Shown in pieces: positions 10,731 to 21,679 of a DNA stretch of 64,000 bases (positions are counted from its first letter, which is position 1; every line of letters starts with the position of its first letter). Position numbers and translations under genes: made by a program. A model generated the notes under the pieces. That model was given only the letters and a program-made list of their open reading frames with translations. It did not search any database and was not told where the DNA came from. Where the stretch lies: positions 62,001 through 126,000 of the forward strand of contig JAFEMH010003606.1 in assembly GCA_022495995.1 (NCBI GenBank), read 5' to 3'. This DNA is from Adenophora triphylla var. japonica. Lineage: Eukaryota > Streptophyta > Magnoliopsida > Asterales > Campanulaceae.

Positions 10731-11590
10731 CTGAAACGGAATTTTGCAACCGAATTGAAATCAGTTTCAGAATAGGGGAACTGAAACGGAATTTTGCAAC
10801 CGAATTGAAATCAGTTTCAGAATAGAGGAACTGAAACGGAATTTTGCAACCGAATTGAAATCAGTTTCAGAACAGGGGAACTGGAACGGAATTTTGCAAC
10901 CGAATTGAAATCAGTTTCAGAGTAAAAAGTGCTCATTGAAAAAATTGACGTGCACAATTAATTTTGCAACCCATTTTGCAATGGAAAACCATTTTGTCGC
11001 TTCATCCGCTTAGTTTGCAACATTTTTTGAAACAGATGAACTTCTGTTTCAATTTTCCGTTTCAATTTCAGTTGCATTTTGCAATTGAATTGAAATCAGT
11101 TTCAGACAATTAATTTTGCAACTCATTTAACAATGGAAAACCATTTTGTCGCTTCATCCGCTTAGTTTGCAACGGTTTTTTGAAACAGATGAACTTCTGT
11201 TTCAATTTGATGTTTCAATTTCTGTTGCACTTTGCAACCGAATTGAAATCAGTTTCAGAGTAAAAAGTGCTCATTGAAAATTGACGTGCACAATTATTTT
11301 TGCAATGGTTTGTTTAAAACAGATGAACTTCTGTTTCAATTTTCTGTTTCAATTTCAGTTGCAATTTGCAACCGAAATGAAATCAGTTTCAGAGTAAAAA
11401 GTTCTCACTGAAAATTGACGTGCACAATTAATTTTGCAACTCATTTTGCAATGAAAAACCATTTTGTCTTAGTTTGCAACGGTTTTTGAAACAGATGAAC
11501 TTCTATTTCAATTTTCTGTTTCAATTTCAGTTGCATGTTGCAATCGAATTGAAATCAGTTTCAGAGGAAAAAGTGCTCATTGAAAAAAAG
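10731..11590 (+). repeat. Left subterminal repeats of the CACTA element
   Basis: Four near-identical 51-bp copies begin CTGAAACGGAATTTTGCAAC (10731, 10782, 10833, and 10884 with one change). Three to four longer, more diverged units of about 150-190 bases follow, each holding TTTTGCAACTCATTT-, CAGATGAACTTCTGTTTC- and GAAATCAGTTTCAGAG-type blocks. Such subterminal arrays are transposase binding regions in CACTA elements; binding here is inferred from position. Confidence 0.85.
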
Positions 11591-11625
11591 TTAACTTTTT
11601 AACATTTTTTTGAAAAAAAAAGTTA

Positions 11626-13049
11626 ATCACTACTACCACTACTACTACCACCACTACTACTACTATCACTACTACTACTACTACTACTACTACTACCACT
11701 ACTACCACTACCACTGCTACTACTACTACTACTATCACTACTATCACCACTACCACCACCACCACTACTGCTACTACCACTACTACTATCACTACTACTG
11801 CTCCCACCACCACCACAACCACCACTACCAATACTACCACTACTACCACTACCACTACTACCGCTACCACTACTACCACCACTACTACCACTACTACCAC
11901 TACTACTACTACTACCACCACTACTACTACTACTACCACTACTACTACCACCACTACTACCACTACTACCACTACCACCACTACCACTACCACCACTACT
12001 ACCACCATCACTACTACCACTACCACCACTACTACCACCACTACCACTACTACCATTACCACTATTACCACTACCACCACCACCACTACTACCACCACTA
12101 CCACTATTACCACTACCACTACCACCACCACTATCACTACCACCACTACTACCACTACCACCACCACTACCACTACCACCACCGCCACCACTACCACTAC
12201 TACCACTACCACCACCACTACCACCACCACTACCACTAGCACCACTATTACCACTACCACCACTACTACCACTACCACCACTGCCACCACCACTACTGCC
12301 ACTACCACTACTGCCACTACCACTACTACCACTACCACCACTACTACCACTACCACCATTACCACCACTACTACTACCACCACTACTACCACTACCACTA
12401 TCACCACTACCACTACCACTACCACCACTACCACTATTACTACTACTACCACCACTACCACTACTACTACCACCACTACTACCACTACTATCACTACCAC
12501 AACTACCACCACTACTACCACCACCACTACTACCACCACCACTACCACCACTACCACCATTACTACCACTACCACCACTTCTACCACTACCACTACCACT
12601 ACCACTACTACCATTACCACTACCACCACTACCACCACCACTACCACTACCACTACCACCACCACTGCCACCACCACTATCACTACCACCACTACTACCA
12701 CTACTACTACTACCACTACACTACTACTACCACTACCACCACTACTACCACCACTACTACTACTACCACTACACTACTACTACCACCACTACTACTGCTA
12801 CTACTACTACTACTACTACTACTATCACTACCACAACCACCACCACTATCACTACTACTACTACCACTACTAGTATCACTACTACCACTACTACTGCCAC
12901 TACTACTACCATCATCACCACCACCACGACTACCACTACCACTACTACCACTACCACCACTACTATGACTACCACTACTACTACTACCACCACTACTATC
13001 ACTACCACTACTATCACTACCACTACTATCACCACTATCATTACCACCG
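11626..13049 (+). repeat. 1.42-kb imperfect triplet microsatellite (ACT/ACC/ATC)n
   Basis: The plus strand is almost purely ACT and ACC triplets with rare ATC, ACG and GCT variants; a few frame slips occur near 12718 and 12770. The minus strand is therefore GGT/AGT-rich. Long apparent ORFs through it (poly-Val on the minus strand, poly-Tyr/His or poly-Thr on the plus strand) are artefacts of the repeat. It lies wholly inside the CACTA element, just inside the left subterminal region. Confidence 0.95.
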
Positions 13050-13997
13050 TCCCTTTTTTCTTTTATATACTTTCCTTTCTTTTAAAAAAGTTAAGTTTTA
13101 TTTCTTTCAAAATTCATAACTTTTTTTATATAACTTTTTTAAAAAATGTATCTAGTAAACAAAAGTCTAAAATAGTCTTCTTTATCAAAAAAAAAATTGA
13201 AAAAAAAAAGTTAAATACAGTATACAACTTAACAGAAACTGTTAAAAAGTTAACTGTTTTTTCAAAAAAACTGTTAAAAAGTTAATCCCACGTTTTTGTT
13301 CAAATGTTATGTTGTCCCTGCCCCCAAAAATTGAGTCTCCCGCTAATACCTAGTTCCCAAAATTTGAGTCTCCCGCTAATACCTAGTTCCAGCGCCATCT
13401 TTGTTTCAGATAACCCACAAATCGACTTCTCTCTTTCTCTCCTTTCAGTTCAGGCGCTCCTTCTCCAGTTCTCCTCTCCGTTCACGGTGTCTGCGGTCTG
13501 CCCTGGATCCGCCTGAACCGCCCCTGCGCCATTGTCACAGGTCCGCTCTTCAACCTTTATCTCCAATTTCGTTTGATTCAGTTGTTCTTAATCGATTCAT
13601 TGGTCTATTTACAAATTCAGTTCAATTGATTTATCATTTATCTCAAAGGATCTTATTCATACTGTTTTCATGTTCTTAACCTTATTTTATCCTAGATTAG
13701 GGAGGGTTAGGGCTTTTGATTTTTGATTTAGGGTTAAATTAAATTTATTGACAATGGCGTAGTTTTTGAGCAGTAAAGGAGGAAAGAATACTATACAATA
13801 CTCCATTTCTGTACTGATTTTGCTTTCTGGGTCTGTGTAGTTGTTGTTACTTGTACACTACTTCTGGGTCACTGGGTGGTTGTGCCATGCTAAAAGCTGC
13901 TACCTTTGATTGCAGTTATCAATGTTCATCCTCCAATTTTTCTATATTAAGTTGGGTTTTTCTTGTTTTCTATTCTTTGTTTACTGATTGATTGATA

Positions 13998-14147
13998 ATG
14001 GCGGTTGCCGGGACGTCGTCATCAACTGTTGTGTTGTCGCTGCCGCCGCCTAAGCCTAAGTCGCCGCCGGATTATCCTGATTTGTATGGCAAGAGGAGGG
14101 AGTTGGCTAAAGTTCAGTTGTTGGAGCGTGAAATTGGTTTCCTTCAG
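13998..14147 (+). pseudogene. Captured first exon of a type-III heterotrimeric G-protein gamma subunit (AGG3/GS3-like)
   Basis: The ATG at 13998 opens a 50-codon exon ending in a splice donor (CAG|GTTTCT at 14147/14148). It contains [20 protein letters not shown] and [12 protein letters not shown], which are the N-terminus and the start of the gamma coiled coil of plant type-III G-gamma proteins. The rest of the GGL domain and the Cys-rich tail are absent. Upstream (about 13300-13997) is leader-like DNA: a CT-rich stretch at 13420-13545, a putative leader intron, and two copies of a TCTCCCGCTAATACCTAGTTCC unit near 13336 and 13368. The fragment sits inside the CACTA element and is in frame, but it cannot make a full protein. 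Confidence 0.82.
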
Positions 14148-14402
14148 GTTTCTTTCTTGTGCACTCCAACTGTTTGATATTTGGTTTAGTTCATCTTTAA
14201 TTGCCTGCCTGCTTTTCTTATATCTTAAAACTTGGAAAATATTTGGGGGAGGAATCTCTTGTTTCTGTAATTTCAAGAAATCAATTTAAACTATGCTTGA
14301 AGATGAAAATGAAGTCCAAGAAAGTTGTGATTAGAGACTGCCATGGCAAGCCCTGTGTAATTTTAAGTGCTTGTTTGATATGAATATATTGTGATTCTTT
14401 TT

Positions 14403-14528
14403 GCACTATTTTTCACTAGAAGATCATCAAATGGAACGGTCATTGCTGTAGTGATTATATTCTCACTATTTTGCATTAGAGGATCATGAAATGGAACTGT
14501 CGTTGCTGTAGTGATTCTTTTTCACTGA
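14403..14528 (+). repeat. Two-copy direct repeat (about 70 bp) between captured exons
   Basis: The block TTGCTGTAGTGATT with its upstream AGATCATCAAATGGAAC/GGATCATGAAATGGAAC occurs twice, about 67 bases apart. It fills the gap between the G-gamma fragment and the LWD fragment. Confidence 0.65.
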
Positions 14529-14529
14529 T

Positions 14530-14889
14530 TGTTTAACATTCTTGGCTAAATACAAGTGGGGTTTCATGGCTACTATATTGAGGGACAGTAATAAGGTCGT
14601 GATATTGGATATTCGATCTCCTACAATGCCAGTTGCTGAACTGGAAAGACATAGGGGAAGTGTTAATGCCATTGCTTGGGCTCCTTTGAGTTGTCGTCAT
14701 ATTTGCTCTGCAGGGGATGATTCTCAAGCTTTGATTTGGGAGTTGCCTACTGTGGCTGGTCCAAATGGGATTGATCCTATGTCAATGTATACTGCTGGAT
14801 CAGAAATTAATCGCCTCCAGCTGTCTACTGCACAACCTGATTGGATTGATATTGCCTTTGCAAATAAAATGCAGCTTTTGAGAGTTTAA
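14530..14889 (+). pseudogene. Captured 3' part of an LWD/TTG1-type WD40 gene
   Basis: From about 14542 an open frame of 115 codons runs to TAA at 14887-14889. It contains [40 protein letters not shown] and [16 protein letters not shown], and ends [10 protein letters not shown], the exact style of the C-terminal WD repeats and terminus of LIGHT-REGULATED WD proteins. The intact protein is about 340 residues; roughly the last third is present, ending at its natural stop. The first eight codons are degenerate (AKYKWGF replaces the family's AWNKQDxxY). It lies in the same orientation as the G-gamma exon. The frame is undamaged, which suggests recent capture or coding constraint. Confidence 0.85.
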
Positions 14890-15257
14890 GGTAGAACATC
14901 TTAGCAACTAAAACTGTTACCATCCTTGAAATGACCATGCATTTATTAATATTGATTTTGTTGCTTGGGTTTCGAAACATTAGTTGAGTGAAGTGTTCTA
15001 TGAAGTTCTCCAATATGTGCTCTTTTGTGCATAATTATTTTGGAGTGTAATATGCTCACCCATATTAATGCATTATGCTATAATTACGTTTTATACATGA
15101 CCTATTATGATAATAAGTTGTAATTGATGCTAAATCTGAACTTTGAAAATGTCTGTTGATTTTGTTAACAATAAAGTGAAGTAGTAACATAAAGCAATAT
15201 TAAAAATGACAATAATTTTTGTAGTGCGATGGTAAAAATGAAATAAATTTGGGTCTT

Positions 15258-15683
15258 CTCAGTTCCCATTTGAAACAATGTTGCCCCTCAACTACAATAT
15301 TGACAATTCCCCTTCTGTCTATATACTGCTGTTTAAGTTGATGGAAAATGGCCGATTGAAACTCGCGTGATCATCTAGGTATTTCTATGACCAGAATGCC
15401 CTTTTTGACATTTTTGAATGTTTGTTTCATGTATGTGGCCATCTTTCGATTCGCTTATAACCATAATGCCCAAGTGAGACTTAACTGGCCATCTTTAGGT
15501 TCTTTATGACCATAAATGCCATTTTGGTATCACCTTTGTTTAGACTCACGTGAGTCTCACTTTGACAAGTTCCATCAACTCAAACAATTCCTTGATAGAA
15601 TGTTTTTGAGTAAAGACAATATTATAGCTGGGGGGAATATTGCTTGAATTAGTAGTTGAGGGGAGGCAATTGGAACTGAACCC
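15258..15683. mobile_element. Inverted-repeat element nested inside the CACTA element
   Basis: The left end has CAGTTCCCATTTG and TTGCCCCTCAACTA; the right end has TAGTTGAGGGGAGGCAATTGG followed by AACTGAA, and inner inverted copies of AAGTTGATGGAA/TTCCATCAACTC are present. No coding sequence is seen. The family is unassigned and no clear target duplication was found. Confidence 0.55.
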
Positions 15684-15789
15684 ATAGTTTTGGGGGTTAT
15701 ATATAACTTACTGTTTCTTTAGTGGCTGTTTAGGCTTTAAAGATACCTTCCAAAACTAAATGAAATTTTGTGTTGACTTAATGAAATGT

Positions 15790-16140
15790 GTTTGTTTCAG
15801 ATAATTGGCGATCATATGCGTGCCATTGTTTATCTCATATCTGCCATTGTTTATCTCATATCGGATGGTGTTTTCCCATCAAATATTGGTAGAGGCTACA
15901 TAGATGGAAAGTACGGCTTTGGTAAGTTGGTTCCTGCATCGGAGATCTTGAGAAGCAGCACGATTTCGTCATCTACATGAAGATAAGTTGAACGAAAGAG
16001 TTGAGAAAATGAGGGATGAAGTCACGGTAAAATTAGAATCCACATGAGGCTAAATTTGAGGAAATGAAAAATGATTTCCAGTTGCAATTCCAAGAGATGC
16101 TCAAATCGAGGACTTAGAGGCTTCAAGCATCGTCAACGAG
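15790..16140 (+). pseudogene. Exon-like remnant in the right half of the CACTA element
   Basis: After a TTTGTTTCAG acceptor-like site, 15801-15980 is open, and with frame changes it continues to about 16115. The later part encodes a charged coiled coil (REEVTVKLES-, KFEEMKNDFQLQFQEML-like). C-terminal coiled coils of this kind are found in CACTA-associated proteins (TNP1/Ptta style), but the match is weak; it could be another captured exon. The twin TGCCATTGTTTATCTCATAT repeat at 15821-15860 is a local duplication. Confidence 0.35.
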
Positions 16141-16439
16141 CTCCTATGTAGTTTAAAGTATGTCAACTTCACAATTCGACGTAGTTTAACAACACGACAG
16201 TTTAGTATGATAATTTGGGAATTTATTTTGAATGTTATGTTTGAAGCTTTGTTGACTTTATTTGTTTGATTTAAGATATTTAAGTTAAATTTTCAATCAG
16301 GTACAATTGAGAAATATTTATAATATTAGTAATATTTTATTTTTAGAAAATAATTTTCTGCAACATAATTTTTCGTTGCAAATTAGGTTGCATACTTGAA
16401 AATGAAAAATTTAGTTGCTAATTTAGTTCTATGTAACAT

Positions 16440-16760
16440 ATTTTTGAAACAGAACAATCAGTTGCAATTAGAAACAGAAATAAATCGGTTGCAAATTTTA
16501 GAAATAAAAATAACATATTTGAAACAGAATAATCAGTTGCAATTAGAAACAGAAATAAATCAGTTGCAAATTTTAGAAACAGAAATAACATATTTGAAAC
16601 AGAACAATCAGTTGCAATTAGAAACAGAAATAAATAAGTTGCAAATTTTAGAAACAGAAATAACATATTTGAAACAGAAAAATCAGCTGCAATTAGAAAT
16701 GTAAATAAATCGCCTGCAAATTTTAGAAACAGAAATAAATCAGTTGTTTTTTGCAACGGA
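16440..16760 (+). repeat. Right subterminal repeats of the CACTA element
   Basis: Five tandem copies of an approximately 63-bp unit built from GAAACAGAACAATCAGTTGC and AAATTTTAGAAACAG blocks lead to the right terminus. The 102-codon ORF through it is a by-product of the repeat. Confidence 0.85.
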
Positions 16761-17082
16761 TATAAAAATTGTTCTAGGAAACGCATTGCAACAGAATTTG
16801 CAACTACTTTTTCCGTTGCAAGGATTTTGCAACCCAAACAGCGGTCAAAAGCGGTCGCATAAATAGCGACGAGGCTTCCTGCGACTGCCTTTGCAACGGA
16901 AATTTTCGGTTGCAAACATCAATTTGCAACCGATTTTCCTGAATTGCAACCGAAAAATCCGTTTCAGTTGCCTTGTTTTCTTGTAGTGAATCAAGATTAG
17001 AATGTTTACATGCATGCGTGTATAAAAGAAAATGCAAATTTTATTTTCAAAAGTTCATATAACTAAACTGACCGGACATATG

Positions 17083-17290
17083 TCTTTTTTTTTTTTTTTC
17101 CTTTTTCTTCTTTAAAGAAGGGGATCAACACATTTCACCGCTCCCCTCGATGCACTCACATGTGCGCCAGCCATGCCAGTGAGCAAGAATGTCATTCCCT
17201 CTAACCACTGGTGGGGGAATCGAACCCATGACCTCTAGGTTGGAAGCCATGAACTTGTTACTTAGTTATGAGGACATGGGACTCTACATT
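17083..17290 (-). mobile_element. tRNA-derived SINE, minus orientation
   Basis: Read on the minus strand, a head with a pol III B-box-like GGTTCGATTCC (17215-17226 region), preceded by CATGGCTTCCAACCTAGAGG, runs to a poly(A) tract that appears as a T-run at 17087-17099 on the plus strand. Head, body and A-tail fit a plant SINE. The 5' end is placed only approximately. Confidence 0.55.
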
Positions 17291-17764
17291 TAATTTTGCT
17301 CCAACCCCTCCATTATACGATCTTTATTCAGCCACATGATTGAATTTGTTTTGTGAATGGCTGAGATCGACTCAAAATATTTATTAGTTCCACCAAAATT
17401 GACACATCTTATCTGTTGAGCATAAATATACGTAGATCAATGTAACATGATTTGAATGATTAGATGAAACATTGGCTGCAACAAGAATCATATAAAGCAG
17501 TTTGAAATTCATGAAGCAAAACAAACTTCAATAATTCATTGGTTAAATTGGTCACCATTGAGGTATGTACACACTGAACCAATTGACTTTTGGATTGCTG
17601 ATTTTCATGTAAAAAACAAAACTATTGAAGTAGCAAGGTTGACAAATGTTTTGCACTCCCTCTTCCGCCCTTGATGAATATGCCCACCAACCTTTTGTAA
17701 TTTTTGTACTTATCAATATTTACTCTCTCTCTCTGTTCTAAAAATAAATAAATAAATATATAAA

Positions 17765-18040
17765 GCTTCAATGAGAACTGTTTAAAATGAGAACCGTGAG
17801 AACCACTTGTATACACTTGTATACAGTAGATATTTAGCTGCTGTATACATATACAGTAGATACTTAGCTACTGTATACAAGTGTATACGTGTGGTTATAC
17901 ACTTGTATACAGTAGATACTTAGCTACTGTATACATATACATTAGACTGTATATGTATACAGTAGCTAAGTATCTACTGTAAACAAGTGTATACATGTGG
18001 TTCTCACGGTTCTCATTTTGTTATGGTTCTCATTTGAGCA
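17765..18040. mobile_element. Foldback/MITE with long inverted repeats (about 276 bp)
   Basis: The outer inverted repeats contain AATGAGAACCGTGAGAACCAC (left, 17786-17807) and its complement (right, 17998-18016). The inside is a set of inverted copies of GTATACAGTAGATACTTAGC. Nearly the whole element can fold into a hairpin. There is no coding capacity and the superfamily is not assigned. Confidence 0.7.
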
Positions 18041-19660
18041 CCTACCTATATATATATTAATTTTTTCCTAATCAAAGGAAATTTATATACAAAAAAAATT
18101 AAACTCATATAATAATTCAAATATAACACGAATTACTATATCATTACTATTTTGCAAAGTGATTTCTCAAACTTTCTTATATGTTAAATTACCAAATAAG
18201 GCTTAAACTCCACTGAGCGGTATAAGTTTAGGTTTTTACATCTAAAATTTGATAATTTAGTGCTTAAAGTGTCTAATGTTATGCAAATTAATGCTATTAA
18301 GCACTAGATTGATAAAATTTCATAGACTTTAGGCTATATTTTGCAATTATATGAAAATGGTTGAGCCCCTAATAAAGTTTTTGCTTGAAAAATAAAAAAA
18401 AAAAATTGGTTTTGATTAAAATCTATTAACGTAGATCCTAAATCGTCAAAATTTGAATATAAAATCCTAAACCGATAACGTTCCATATAATTTAGACGCT
18501 ATTTTTGTAATTTAAACTTTTTTTATATATATCTTCCTCCAATCCTCCCCGTCGTCGTCGTTGGTCGGTTTGAACTTTTGATTTTCTCTTACAATCGCTG
18601 AAGTAATGTATCCAAGATAATCTTGTTTTCATTTTCATGCGTGACGACCCAACTATATGATGGATGATACGTTGTCTACTCAATGTTTTTATTATATATA
18701 TATTTTCTTAGTAAATTCATTTAATTATGGCTCAAAATTAAAGTAGCCTAACCGAGGTATTTGATTAAAAATATTGTTTATTTATTTATATATATTAAAA
18801 AGGGTGTAGTTTAATATGATGCAAATAAGATACAACAGTATAAGACTGTGAAAAGGACGTTTGACCGACATTAATTAAACCAATTAACATGTGCCCAAAA
18901 AATAAAAGGTTGGGATTTTCCTCATTTATTTTACGTGCACAACTTAAACTTATCAATCAAGTCATAAAAACCAATAGCAGCTAGGGTTTATTAGGAGTTC
19001 GAGTTGGAGTGCATTACAAAAAGGAAAAAAAATAAAAATTAATACTCTATCCGTCTCTAAATAAATATTTAAAACTCAAAATAAATTAAAAAAAAAAAAA
19101 CGAGAATAATCATTCGTTTTAAAACAAAAGTAGTAGCAATAAGAGCAGCTTGGTATTAAAAAGAAAAGGTTTTCTCCGAACCCTAGAAAAAAGGGTTTTT
19201 TTTAGGGATTTAAAAAATGTAGGTATTACTATTTAATTATCAGTTCATCAGTTAAAACTTTCCGATAAATATACAAAGTAATAGTAAAATTAATGATTTT
19301 AGAACAAATCATTAATTTAGAACAAATTAAGGCGAAATGTTTATCATAAAAGGTTTTTTATTTATGATTTTAGAACAAATCATAAATAAAAAAAGGCGAA
19401 ATGTTAATTATAATAGGGGGAATATAATCTCAAGATACGGATGTTAAAACGGAGATTAAGATTTGTATAAAAAGTAAAGTTAGGTTAGCATCAGTGAATG
19501 GGTAAGGTAAAGGTAAGATCACTTATTTTATTTAACAAATCTAGTTAAGCATCATACCTAAAATAGTACGGACCAAATTGTAATCTCCTATTGGCTTGAG
19601 ATTTTCGATCGCTAATTGTGTCATTACGTGGTTGATACAAGAATATTTTAAAATTAACAA
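18041..19660. other. AT-rich intergenic DNA, no gene recognised
   Basis: No convincing coding region. A local direct duplication at about 19292-19420 (GATTTTAGAACAAATCAT ... GGCGAAATGTT, two copies) and a degenerate Stowaway-like terminus near 19040 are the only structures noticed. Confidence 0.5.
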
Positions 19661-19755
19661 GGCCAATTTGGCCTGGTGGCCAGGGCTCATGGCTTCTAAC
19701 CTAAAGGTCATGAATTCGATCACCCCAAAAATTAGAAAAAAGACTTAAAAAAAAT
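19655..19755 (+). mobile_element. Short SINE-like head with A-rich tail
   Basis: GGCCTGGTGGCCAGGG and the B-box-like GTCATGAATTCGATC are followed by an A-rich end at 19735-19756. This resembles the tRNA-like head of the SINE at 17083-17290 (shared CATGGCTTCnAACCTA). It is probably a truncated copy. Confidence 0.45.
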
Positions 19756-19879
19756 GTTTTAAAATTACATCTAATTTAGAGTGTTAAATCAGAATTGGTA
19801 TGTTTGGCAAGGTTATAATGGCGGCAAGGTTAAAAGTACGGACCAAACTTATCGATATAGACATGGTGACACTTTCGTA

Positions 19880-20180
19880 AATGACATATACTTATTAAAT
19901 CGCGCTCATTAACACTACCAATGACACTCTTTAATAGTTATGAATTGATACTTTTTAACACTATCACCAACACTTTTCGTTAAAGCTGATTGAACTCATT
20001 AACGCTACACTAACACTAACACCATCACCACCACTCTTCGTTAAAACTCATTGAAATCATTAACACTACACTAACACTCTTTAACAATTACACTGACATT
20101 TTTTTTTACGTATACACTAGCACTTTTTAACACACATTAACATTTATTAACAAGTTTTAAAAATATCAATATGAAGGCTT
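19880..20180 (+). repeat. Degenerate short-unit repeat (ATTAACACTAC-like)
   Basis: Irregular repetition of CTCATTAACACTA, TTAACACT and TGACACTTTT words over 300 bases, with one clear near-duplicate of TCTTCGTTAAAnCTnATTGAA. No coding potential. Confidence 0.5.
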
Positions 20181-20649
20181 TTTTACTGTTAGTTTAAATG
20201 TTTATAAGCCCTGATATAAATGATTGACACTTTATTTATTTAACATTAGCACTGACATAAAAAATGCGCACTCATTTTGTTTTCCACAAAATCTACTCTT
20301 GAAGAAATATGTGTAATTTGAAAATAAAATAAAATATAGCAATATTTCAAGAGAGTTGTTATACTCACCCACAATATTACTGAATATCCCCGCAATATTA
20401 AGTTTACCTAAACAATTTATCACTTAACAATAAACACACCACCGTTATTCCTATTTTACCCTTCTAAATTCCTAAATCTCATAACACTCTTCCCATCCTC
20501 ATTCTTATTTTCTTTTCCTTCACAACCATAGAATTAGACAGACAAAGCAAAAGAAACATCATACTCACTCAGAAATTAAATTCAACCCACCTCAGAACCT
20601 TAGGTAATGTTTGTTTACTAGCATTGTTTTGAATTTACACAATTTCTCT

Positions 20650-21020
20650 CTATTAAATTAACAGAACCACATCTCCAAAAAAACCTTATTTCGGTGTCCA
20701 CCCTCTTCTGCTCCACCATCATCAACTGCTATCCCTTTGCTAACCCCAGCCACCACCTTCCCATTCTTGTAGAAATCCAATTTTGTTGTCGCCGCCATGG
20801 TTAACCCTTTCCTACCCCAAGTTGGAAGTCCAACCATAAGTTGTTTGCGGTCTCTCATTTCCCTAATCGATAAAAAGGAGTAGGGATGAAATTGGCCAGG
20901 GATTGAAGAAAGGGATGGCTGGGAAACGAAGAAAATGAATAAAGAATGGGTTGCTGAGAGCGAAAATCCAATTGTTGAATGTTGAGGAAATTCGATTGTG
21001 GTTGTGCACCATTAAAGTGT
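20650..21020 (-). pseudogene. Unrecognised gene fragment (leader plus short open exon)
   Basis: On the minus strand a leader-like region (21020-20859, T/C-rich) precedes ATG at 20858 and a 66-codon frame to 20658 with mostly exon-like composition. It begins MRDRKQLMVGLPTWGRKG and continues TTKLDFYKNGKVVAGVSKG. I do not recognise the family. No splice donor is obvious before the stop. It could be a captured exon in an unrecognised element or a decayed gene copy. Confidence 0.4.
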
Positions 21021-21679
21021 TAATATGATCATTTCAATTGATGTCATTTTTGTAATAATTGTCATTGTGGGGGTATCTATAATACAATACGAGGGGAAAA
21101 TAACAGCCTCTTATCTAGGGATAAAGAGCGGTTAGGATTAATCCAATCCAAAGGTCAGAAACATTATAAAATTAAATTTAAATTAATTTTATTTAATGGC
21201 TGAGATTGATTGTTACGAACTCATCTAACACTCATTATTCGACGATTTTTGAAAACGATTTATTTTATCTTCTCTCCTTCCCGTTCTTTGTTCACTATTC
21301 TCTGCTTAAATATTATGTCAATTCCATTTTACATATTACTGTGTTGAGATACATAAAGTATTAATAATTTTGACCAACAATAATCCAAAATATAATAGTC
21401 AATGTTGGTCCGCTATATTATTGGATTTGATAAAAGTAGTGAACCATATACTGGGTTTTGACTTGTGGGTGGTTTTCATATTTGAAGTTCTTGAAAAGTT
21501 CCTTTTTAGGCTGGTGATAGTGATAGTAATTATTTTTGAAGTATTAGAAAAGTGATTCGACGGCTCAAATCCTCCCTCCCTCCTTCAACTGTCCGTAACT
21601 TTCCATAATTGTCCTATTTTCTTTTTTAACCTTTTTTTTCTATTTTCTCCTTCCTATTTTCCTTCTTAACTATTATTTC

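Larger units (their letters stand above)
10710..16988 (+). mobile_element. Pack-type CACTA element (6.3 kb) carrying host gene fragments
   Basis: The left end starts CACTACAAGAAAACAGGGCA. The right end, read on the minus strand, starts CACTACAAGAAAACAAGGCA; the TIRs match over about 30 bases with one difference. The 3-bp flanks are AAT on both sides (10707-10709, 16989-16991), the size expected for CACTA (En/Spm, CMC) transposons. Both ends have dense subterminal repeats. No transposase (TNP2/TNPD) core is visible, so it is non-autonomous. The interior holds a huge ACT/ACC microsatellite, a G-gamma exon with leader, the 3' part of an LWD WD40 gene and a smaller inverted-repeat element. Host exons inside a CACTA element make it Pack-TYPE. 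Confidence 0.9.

Noticed and set aside
11577..12716. 379-codon minus-strand ORF of almost pure valine, and matching Tyr/His- and Thr-rich plus-strand ORFs
   Set aside because: They are reading frames through an ACT/ACC microsatellite; no start context, no domain, and the frames exist only because the triplet contains no stop.
16396..16915. Plus-strand 102-codon and minus-strand 165-codon ORFs with repeated LQLETEIN / FLFLKFATDLF motifs
   Set aside because: Both are frames of the right subterminal repeats of the CACTA element.
17200..17240. tRNA gene candidate (B-box GGTTCGATTCC on the minus strand)
   Set aside because: No cloverleaf with matching acceptor stem can be drawn, and the segment ends in poly(A); better explained as a SINE head.
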